This document shows positions 54,960 through 61,341 of a stretch of DNA of 64,000 nucleotides, piece by piece (the first letter of the stretch is position 1; each line of letters begins with the position of its first letter). The DNA comes from Kitasatospora sp. MMS16-BH015 (lineage in GTDB: Bacteria > Actinomycetota > Actinomycetes > Streptomycetales > Streptomycetaceae). The translations under genes and the position numbers were made by a program. The stretch covers positions 2,170,001 to 2,234,000 of the forward strand of contig NZ_CP025394.1 of the NCBI RefSeq assembly GCF_002943525.1, written 5' to 3'. The notes beneath the pieces are model-generated. The model did no database searches and was not told where the DNA came from. It saw only the letters and a list, made by a program, of their open reading frames with translations.

Positions 54960-55409
54960 TCAGGCGCCGATGTCCTCGTACCAGAGGTCCGGCCGGTCCG
55001 CGATGAAGGCGGTCATCAGCGCCGCGCACTCCGGGTCGTCAAGCAGCACGATCTCCACCCCGTGCTCGGCCAGCCAGCCGTGCCCGCCCCGGAAGGTGCG
55101 GGCTTCGCCGATCACCACCCGCGAGATGCCGAACTGCCGTACCAGGCCGGAGCAGTACCAGCAGGGCGAGAGCGTGGTGACCATGGTCGTGCCCCGGTAG
55201 GAGCGCTGCCGGCCCGCCGCGCGGAAGGCGGCGGTCTCGGCGTGCATGGCCGGGTCCCCGTCCTGCACCCGGCGGTTGTGGCCCCGCCCGAGCAGGGCGC
55301 CGTCCGGGCCGTACAGCGCCGCCCCGATCGGGATGCCGCCCTCGGCGAGGCCCGCCCGGGCCTCCTCGATCGCGGTCCGCAGCAGCTGTCGATCCGTCTC
55401 CAGGGCCAT
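54960..55409 (-). CDS. Cytosine/nucleoside deaminase, similar to yeast cytosine deaminase
   Basis: A 149-residue zinc deaminase. The zinc site is MHAETAAF (H and catalytic E) plus TLSPCWYCSGL (two C). Several blocks resemble the fungal cytosine deaminase type, notably TTLSPCWYCSG, VVIGEARTFRGGHGWL and the C-terminal RPDLWYEDIGA, which helps close the active site in the yeast enzyme. It probably deaminates cytosine or a related base; guanine or CMP deaminase relatives remain possible. It converges on the preceding oxidoreductase gene with 8 nt between stops. Confidence 0.85.
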   Translation of the reverse strand: MALETDRQLLRTAIEEARAGLAEGGIPIGAALYGPDGALLGRGHNRRVQDGDPAMHAETAAFRAAGRQRSYRGTTMVTTLSPCWYCSGLVRQFGISRVVIGEARTFRGGHGWLAEHGVEIVLLDDPECAALMTAFIADRPDLWYEDIGA

Positions 55410-55517
55410 GCCCGCATTCTGCCCGGTGACCAGGGCCGGAACCGGCTGTCATCGGCGGCGCGCCGGAGCGTAGGGTCACTCCCGCACATCGGGCCGAACG
55501 GACGGGGGAACAAGGCC

Positions 55518-56789
55518 ATGGGGAGTCACATACGGGGCTGGGCAGGCGTCTTGGCGGCGCTCGCGCTGATCGGGTCGGCGGCGGGCTGCTCGACGCGGGG
55601 CAGCGACCGCGACGCCGCGATCGAGGTGGACGCGCCGACCGCGCTGATGGACACGGCGGTGCATCTGCGGGTCACCGGGCTGACGGCCGGCGAGCAGGTC
55701 ACCGTGCACTCGCAGGCGAAGGACCAGCTGGGCAAGGAGTGGCACGGCGAGGCCGACCTCCGGGCCGACGGCCACGGCCGGATCGAGCTGGACACGGCCG
55801 AGCCGGCCGGCGGGACGTACCAGGCGGCCGACGGCATGGGCCTGTTCTGGTCGATGACCCCGCAGGACGGGGAGGGGGACCCGGAGAGCACCTCCTTCCG
55901 GCCGCCGATCGCCGACCCGCACGGCTACCGGGTGACGGTCACCGTCTCCGCCCACGGGCAGCAGCTCGCCTCCCGCGCGCTGACCCGGCAGTGGATCGGC
56001 GTGGGCGTGACGCACCGCGAACTGACCCTGGCCGCCGACCACGTGGTCGGCGAGCTGTACCTCCCGGCGCCGGGCACCCCGCGCCACCCGGCCGTGCTGG
56101 TCTTCGGCGGCTCGGACGGCGGCAACAGCAAGCTCTTCGAGGCGGCCATGCTCGCCTCGCACGGCTACCCGGCCCTGTCGCTGGGCTACTTCGGCCTGCC
56201 GGGCCTGCCGGCGAAGCTGGAGGACGTGCCGCTGGAGTACTTCGCCGCTGCGGCCCGGCTGCTCGCCGCCCAGCCCGGCGTCGACCCGGCGCACGTGCTG
56301 GCGATGGGCACCTCGCGCGGCAGCGAGGCGGCCCTGCTGCTCGCCGAGCGGTACCCGGACCTGGTGCACGGCGCGGTGGTCTACGCCCCCTCGGCCCAGG
56401 TGGTCCCGGGCTTCCCGGACGAGGGCACCACGGCCTGGACGGACGGCGGCAAGCCCGTCCCCCAGGGTGACATCCCGCTGGACCGGGTCAGCGGGCCGGT
56501 GCTGGCGCTGGCCGGCTGGGAGGACCAGGTCTGGGCGGCCGGCGCCGCGGCCGGGCAGATCGACCGGACACTGAGCGCCGCCGCCAACCGCTACCCGCAC
56601 CAGGCCCTGGTCTACCCGGCGGCCGGGCACGGCGTCGGCACCCTCCCCTACCTCCCGACCGGCACCAGCCTGGTCCATCCGGTGCTCGACAAGCTGGCCT
56701 CCCTGGGCGGCAGCCGGCCCGCCAACGCCGCCGCCAAGGCGGCCGGTTGGCCCAAGGTGCTGGCCATGCTGGCCGCCCTGGACGGCTGA
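55518..56789 (+). CDS. BAAT / acyl-CoA thioesterase-family lipoprotein
   Basis: A 423-residue protein. The N-terminus (GWAGVLAALALIGSAAGC) is a lipoprotein signal peptide with a lipobox-like end at C25. Next comes the acyl-CoA thioester hydrolase N-terminal beta domain (DAPTALMDTAVHLRVTGLTA), then the alpha/beta-hydrolase BAAT C-terminal domain with VFGGSDGGNSKLFEA, the nucleophile elbow MGTSRGSEAALLL (Ser about 270), an Asp near WEDQVW and His in AAGHGVG. Mammalian relatives act on acyl-CoAs; an extracytoplasmic bacterial lipoprotein probably has a different ester substrate. GGGGGAA precedes the ATG. Confidence 0.85.
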   Translation: MGSHIRGWAGVLAALALIGSAAGCSTRGSDRDAAIEVDAPTALMDTAVHLRVTGLTAGEQVTVHSQAKDQLGKEWHGEADLRADGHGRIELDTAEPAGGTYQAADGMGLFWSMTPQDGEGDPESTSFRPPIADPHGYRVTVTVSAHGQQLASRALTRQWIGVGVTHRELTLAADHVVGELYLPAPGTPRHPAVLVFGGSDGGNSKLFEAAMLASHGYPALSLGYFGLPGLPAKLEDVPLEYFAAAARLLAAQPGVDPAHVLAMGTSRGSEAALLLAERYPDLVHGAVVYAPSAQVVPGFPDEGTTAWTDGGKPVPQGDIPLDRVSGPVLALAGWEDQVWAAGAAAGQIDRTLSAAANRYPHQALVYPAAGHGVGTLPYLPTGTSLVHPVLDKLASLGGSRPANAAAKAAGWPKVLAMLAALDG

Positions 56790-56794
56790 GAACG

Positions 56795-56825
56795 GGAGCG
56801 CCCGGCCCACCGGGCCGGGCGCTCC
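56795..56825. terminator. Perfect hairpin terminator, bidirectional
   Basis: 14-bp arms GGAGCGCCCGGCCC (56795-56808) and GGGCCGGGCGCTCC (56812-56825) with a 3-nt loop, between the converging BAAT-family and TPR genes. Confidence 0.85.
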
Positions 56826-56840
56826 GCACAACCGCGCCGC

Positions 56841-57155
56841 CTACCAGGCCTCGACGCCCATCGCCCGGGCCAGCTTCCGGTACCGGTCGCCGCCCGCCGC
56901 GTCCCCGCGCCGCTCCAGGGTGCGGCCGAGCACCTCGTACGCCCAGCCGTTGCCCGGATCCAGCTCGACCAGCCGGCGGAAGGTCTCCTCCGCCCGGCCG
57001 AGCTGGGCGCTGTGGAAGTAGGACCGGCCCAGCAGTTCGAGGGCCGCCCGGTGCTCCGGCTCGGCCGTGACGATCGGGGCCAGGATGGCCGCCGCCCCGG
57101 CGTAGTCCTTCGAGTCGAAGAACAGGTTGGCGCGCTGGTACTCCTGGTAGCTCAC
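56841..57155 (-). CDS. Small tetratricopeptide-repeat protein
   Basis: A 104-residue protein made of about three TPR-like helical hairpins: YQRANLFFDSKDYAGAAAIL, HRAALELLGRSYFHSAQLGR and NGWAYEVLGRTLERRGDA. The GTG at 57155 is chosen because AGGAG lies 6 nt before it; ATG codons at 57176 and 57191 lack a ribosome binding site. It is common beside the metF region in streptomycetes; its role is unknown. Confidence 0.85.
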   Translation of the reverse strand: MSYQEYQRANLFFDSKDYAGAAAILAPIVTAEPEHRAALELLGRSYFHSAQLGRAEETFRRLVELDPGNGWAYEVLGRTLERRGDAAGGDRYRKLARAMGVEAW

Positions 57156-57233
57156 GGGGACTCCTTCCACGGTCATGTACAGCACCGTCAACCGAAGACA
57201 CCCCTGGCATTGTTCCCGATGAGTAGCCGCCTA

Positions 57234-57950
57234 CTACTGGTACGGCTGCTGCTGGTACTCCCAGCCCACCTGCTGCGGCTGCGGCTGGTACTGCTGCGCG
57301 TACGGGTCCTGGTACTGGGGCTGGTACTGCTGGGCCGGCTGCTCGTAGCCGTAGCCGTACGCCGCCTGCTCGTAGGCCACCGGCTGCGGCTGCCACTCCT
57401 GCTGCGGCTGGGGCTGGTACTGCTGCTGGCCGTAGTCCGGCTGGTAGTACATCTGCTCCGGCACCTGCTGGTAGTACTCCGCCGGGGCGGCGTAGACGCT
57501 CTCCACCGGCTCGACCGGCTCCATGGCGGCCAGCTCCTCGTAGCCGGCCACCGGCTCGGGGGCGGCGCTCTCCTCCACCGGGCCGACCTCGCCCACCGGC
57601 TCGGGGGCGGTGGCCGCGGCCACCGCCGCGCCGCCGGTGGCGGCGCTGAGCAGCGGCACCTTGGCCAGCGGGCCGGGCAGCGAGCCGTCGGGGCGGCGCA
57701 GCGACCAGCCGACCGGGCGGCCCTGCTTGACGGCCAGGGTGACGAAGACCTGGCCGGTGGCGAAGGCGGCGGCACCGAGGCCGATCACGGGCACCGAGGA
57801 GAGGGCCATCCCGGCCACCACGGCGAGGAAGCCGGCCAGCGCGAGGCCGCGCCAGTGCAGCGGGGCCCGGTGCTGGAAGAGCAGCTCGGCCAGCAGCCAG
57901 ACCGCGACCACGGCGAGCGCGGCGTAGAGCAGCAGGTATCCGGCACTCAT
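57234..57950 (-). CDS. Membrane protein with Gln/Tyr/Pro-rich C-terminal tail
   Basis: A 238-residue protein with three membrane segments near the N-terminus (YLLLYAALAVVAVWLLAELL, LALAGFLAVVAGMALSSVPV, and a weaker one after VIGLGAAAFATGQ). An Ala/Pro/Glu linker leads to a low-complexity tail of about 85 residues rich in Q, Y and P with units such as QYQPQPQQ and YGYGYEQP. GGGAGGC precedes the ATG. No known domain is recognised; the tail could be a prion-like or phase-separating segment. Confidence 0.8.
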   Translation of the reverse strand: MSAGYLLLYAALAVVAVWLLAELLFQHRAPLHWRGLALAGFLAVVAGMALSSVPVIGLGAAAFATGQVFVTLAVKQGRPVGWSLRRPDGSLPGPLAKVPLLSAATGGAAVAAATAPEPVGEVGPVEESAAPEPVAGYEELAAMEPVEPVESVYAAPAEYYQQVPEQMYYQPDYGQQQYQPQPQQEWQPQPVAYEQAAYGYGYEQPAQQYQPQYQDPYAQQYQPQPQQVGWEYQQQPYQ

Positions 57951-58075
57951 CCGATGCCTCCCGTGAGCATGACCCCCCGCCGCGCAGGGGTCCGCGCGTC
58001 CCGCGACTGTACAGGCTGCGGCCCTCGCGGCCCACATCCGCGGCAGCCCGAACAGCGGCAGGGGCCGGGCGCGGT

Positions 58076-58990
58076 TCAGCGCTGGTGGAGGCCCAGGTTC
58101 TGGTAGATCTCCAGCGTCGCGGTGGAGTGGTTGAGGGTGATGAAGTGCAGGCCCGGCGCGCCCTCGGCGAGCAGCCGCTCGCCCATCGTGGTGGCGTGCT
58201 CGATGCCGACGGCGCGCAGCGCCGCCGGGTCGTCGACCACGGCCCGCAGCCGGGCCTCCAGCTCGTCCGGGAAGGGCGAGCCGCTGAGCAGCGGGAAGCG
58301 CTCCAGCTGGCGGGCGTTGGTGACCGGCATGATCTCCGGGATGATCGGCACCTCGCACCCGGCCGCCGCGACCCGGTCGCGCAGCCGGAGGTAGTCCTCC
58401 ACCTCGAAGAACATCTGGGTGATCGCGTAGTCGGCGCCCGCCCGGCACTTGGCGACGAAGTGCTTGATGTCCTCGTCCCAGTTCTCGGACCGGGGGTGCA
58501 TCTGCGGGAAGGCGGCCACGCCCACGCAGAAGTCGCCGATGGAGCGGATGAGTTCGACCAGCTCGTAGGCGTAGGTGACGCCCTCGGGGTGGCGGATCCA
58601 CTCGCCGGCCGGGTCACCGGGCGGGTCGCCCCGGACGGCCAGCACGTTCCGCACGCCCTGGTCGGCGTACTGGCCGATGATGTTGCGCAGCTCGGCGATC
58701 GAGTGGTCCACGGCGGTCAGGTGGGCGACCGGGGTCAGGGTGGTCTCGGTGGCGATCCGGCCGACCAGGTTGACGGTGCGGCCGCGCGAGGAGCCGCCGG
58801 CGCCGTAGGTCATACAGACGAAGTTCGGGTCCAGGGCCTCGACCCGGCGGATCGCGTCCCACAACTTGGACTCGGCGAGGTCGTTGCGCGGCGGCATGAA
58901 CTCGAAGGAGAACGAACGGCTCCCGGCGGCCAGCAGTTCGCGCACCGTCAGTGCGCGGTCGGTCCTGGTGGAGGGAATCCCGAGTGCCAT
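58076..58990 (-). CDS. metF: Methylenetetrahydrofolate reductase
   Basis: A 304-residue TIM-barrel flavoenzyme reducing 5,10-methylene-THF to 5-methyl-THF for methionine synthesis. [13 protein letters not shown] (catalytic Glu), [38 protein letters not shown] and [11 protein letters not shown] are the conserved blocks. A -10-like TAACCT (58997-59002) lies only 6 nt before the ATG with TTGCCG 19 nt further up, and no ribosome binding site is seen, so the mRNA may be leaderless. Confidence 0.95.
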   Translation of the reverse strand: MALGIPSTRTDRALTVRELLAAGSRSFSFEFMPPRNDLAESKLWDAIRRVEALDPNFVCMTYGAGGSSRGRTVNLVGRIATETTLTPVAHLTAVDHSIAELRNIIGQYADQGVRNVLAVRGDPPGDPAGEWIRHPEGVTYAYELVELIRSIGDFCVGVAAFPQMHPRSENWDEDIKHFVAKCRAGADYAITQMFFEVEDYLRLRDRVAAAGCEVPIIPEIMPVTNARQLERFPLLSGSPFPDELEARLRAVVDDPAALRAVGIEHATTMGERLLAEGAPGLHFITLNHSTATLEIYQNLGLHQR

Positions 58991-59140
58991 GCTGGCAGGT
59001 TAGCGGGCGGGGTGTTCAGCCCGGCAATCGTTGTCCACCAAGTGAGATCCGGTGCCACCGGAAGGGGTGGGACGCGGTACGGGAGTTGACCCGGGCCCCG
59101 GTTACGCTGGCTTGTCACCCCAGCGATCTGGAGTCCCTTC

Positions 59141-60247
59141 GTGCCCTCGCCCACCACCCCCGCGGCCGGCCCCCTCGACGCCGAGTCCCTCCGCGAGCGG
59201 GTCAACGCGGCCCTCGCCGAGTTCATGGACGGCCAGGCCGCCCAGCTCGACAAGATCTCCCCGCAGCTGGTGCCCGCCACCGCCGCCCTGCGCGAGTTCC
59301 TGCTCGACGGCGGCAAGCGGCTGCGGCCGGCCTTCTGCTACTGGGGGTGGCGCGGCGCGGGCGGCGCGGCCGACACCGCGGGCATCGCCGAGGCCGCCGC
59401 GGCGCTCGAGCTGCTCCAGGCCAGCGCCCTGGTGCACGACGACCTGATGGACCGCAGCGACACCCGGCGCGGCCTGCCCTCGGTGCACCGCCGCTTCGAG
59501 GCGCTGCACCGCGAGCACGGCTGGCGCGGCGACCGCGAGCAGTACGGCGCCTCCGCCGCGCTGCTGCTCGGCGACCTGCTGCTGATCTGGTGCGACGAGC
59601 TGTTCGGCCGCTGCGGCCTGCCCGCCGAGCGGGTGCTGGCCGCCAAGCCCGCCTTCGACCTGATGCGCACCGAGGTGATGGTCGGCCAGTACCTGGACGT
59701 GCTGGAGCCGGTCGCCGGGGATTCGGCGGACGAGGGCGCGGTGCAGCGGGCGCAGACCGTGCTGCACTACAAGTCGGCCAAGTACACGATCGAGCGGCCG
59801 CTCCAGGTCGGCGCCCTGCTGGCCGGGGCCTCCCCCGAGCTGGTCGAGGCGTACTCGGCCTTCGGCCTGCCGCTCGGCGAGGCCTTCCAGCTCCGCGACG
59901 ACCTGCTCGGCGTCTTCGGCGACCCGGCCGTCACCGGCAAGCCGGCCGGGGACGACCTGCGCGAGGGCAAGCGCACCCTGCTGATCGCGCACGCGATGCG
60001 CGGCCTGCCCACCGCCGAGGCCCGCCACCTGGACGGCCGGCTCGGCGCCCCCGACCTCACCCCCGAGGAGATCCCCGGCCTGGCCGCCCTGGTCTCCCGC
60101 AGCGGCGCCGCCGACGCGGTGGAGCAGCGGATTGCGGAGCTGATGCACCAGTCGCTGACCGCCCTGGACGCCGCCCCGCTGGCCGACGGCCCGGCCCGCG
60201 CCGCACTGCTCGCCCTCGCCGAGGCCGCCACGGTCCGCAAGTACTGA
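59141..60247 (+). CDS. Polyprenyl (isoprenyl) diphosphate synthase
   Basis: A 368-residue all-helical prenyltransferase. The first Asp-rich motif is LVHDDLMDRSDTRRG (about 105) and the second is FQLRDDLLGVFGDP (about 250), with GGKRLRPAFCYW upstream. It condenses IPP with allylic diphosphates; the residues before the first motif do not settle C15 against C20 product length. It is divergent from metF, a conserved streptomycete arrangement. GGAG precedes the GTG. The 3' end (CGCCGAGGCCGCCACGGT) is partly duplicated just after the stop (60257-60274). Confidence 0.92.
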   Translation: MPSPTTPAAGPLDAESLRERVNAALAEFMDGQAAQLDKISPQLVPATAALREFLLDGGKRLRPAFCYWGWRGAGGAADTAGIAEAAAALELLQASALVHDDLMDRSDTRRGLPSVHRRFEALHREHGWRGDREQYGASAALLLGDLLLIWCDELFGRCGLPAERVLAAKPAFDLMRTEVMVGQYLDVLEPVAGDSADEGAVQRAQTVLHYKSAKYTIERPLQVGALLAGASPELVEAYSAFGLPLGEAFQLRDDLLGVFGDPAVTGKPAGDDLREGKRTLLIAHAMRGLPTAEARHLDGRLGAPDLTPEEIPGLAALVSRSGAADAVEQRIAELMHQSLTALDAAPLADGPARAALLALAEAATVRKY

Positions 60248-60390
60248 CCCCCGCCGAGGCCGCCACGGTACGGAGGCACCAGCCCCCGCCCTGACCCCCG
60301 GCGATCTGACCGGGGCCCTGACACTTCCTCCCCGAATCCTCCGGCAGAGACCTGACGTGGTCTCAACCAGTCCGCGCTAGTGTGCGAGCC

Positions 60391-61341
60391 GTGAGTCTTC
60401 ATGTCGTTCTGGGATCCGGGCCCGCCGGGGCCGCCACCGCCGCCCTGCTCGCCGAGCACGGCCACCAGGTCAGGGTCGTCACCCGGCGCGGCGGCGCCGG
60501 CCTGCCCGCCGTACCGGGCGTCGAGCACCTCGCCCTGGACGCCTCCGACGCCGCCCGGCTGGCCACGGCCGCCGAGGGGGCCACCGCGCTCTACCACTGC
60601 GCCGCCCCGCCCTACCACCGCTGGGCCGCCGAGTGGCCGCCGCTCGGCGCGGCGGTCTGCGCCGCCGCCGAACGCACCGGCGCCGTCCTGGTGCTGGCGG
60701 GCAACCTCTACGGCTACGGCCCGGTCTCCGGCCCGCTGACCGAGGACCTGCCGCTCGCCGCCACCGGCCCCAAGGGCAGGGTCCGGGCCGCCCTCTGGGA
60801 GCAGGCCCGCAGCCTGCACGAGCAGGGGCGGATCCGCGCGGTCGAGCTGCGCGCCTCGGACTTCTTCGGCCCGGGCGTGACCGACGGCGGCCACCTGGCC
60901 GCCCGGGTGGTGCCCCGGCTGCTGGCCGGCAAGCCGGTCTCGGTGCTCGGTGACCCCGAGGTGCAGCACAGCTGGAGCTACCTGCCCGACCTGGCCCGCG
61001 GCCTGGTCGAGCTGGCCGGCCAGGAGCGGGCCTGGGGCCGGGCCTGGCACCTGCCGACCGCCCCGGCGCTCTCCGCCCGCGAGATGGTCACCCGGCTCGC
61101 CGACGAGGCCGGCACGATGCCGGTGCCCGTCCGCCCGCTGCCCCCGCTGGTGCTCGGCCTGGCCGGGCTGTTCTCCCCGCTGCTGCGCGAACTCAAGGAG
61201 ATCCGCTACCAGTTCGACGCACCCTTCGTGCTGGACTCCAGCGCGTACGAGGCGGAGTTCACCGTCCGGGCCACCCCGTTGGAGGAGCAGCTGCGGGCCA
61301 CCGTGGCCTGGTGGCGCGAGCGGACGGCCGGCCCGGCATGA
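60391..61341 (+). CDS. NAD(P)-dependent epimerase/dehydratase (extended SDR)
   Basis: A 316-residue Rossmann protein. The nucleotide motif is VVLGSGPAGAATAALLAEHG (GxGxxG type), followed by ALYHCAAPPYHRW, LYGYGPVSGP and VELRASDFFGPG. The usual catalytic YxxxK is not obvious, so the activity could be a reductase or a non-catalytic variant. TAGTGT (60378-60383) lies just upstream of the GTG at 60391, suggesting a leaderless start; an in-frame GTG at 60382 overlaps that element. Its stop overlaps the ATG of the KS-ACP-AOS gene (ATGA), so the two are coupled. Confidence 0.85.
   Translation: MSLHVVLGSGPAGAATAALLAEHGHQVRVVTRRGGAGLPAVPGVEHLALDASDAARLATAAEGATALYHCAAPPYHRWAAEWPPLGAAVCAAAERTGAVLVLAGNLYGYGPVSGPLTEDLPLAATGPKGRVRAALWEQARSLHEQGRIRAVELRASDFFGPGVTDGGHLAARVVPRLLAGKPVSVLGDPEVQHSWSYLPDLARGLVELAGQERAWGRAWHLPTAPALSAREMVTRLADEAGTMPVPVRPLPPLVLGLAGLFSPLLRELKEIRYQFDAPFVLDSSAYEAEFTVRATPLEEQLRATVAWWRERTAGPA

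Noticed and set aside
60248-60280. Second gene start after the polyprenyl synthase, suggested by repeated coding-like sequence
   Set aside because: It is a short duplication of the gene's own 3' end without an open frame.
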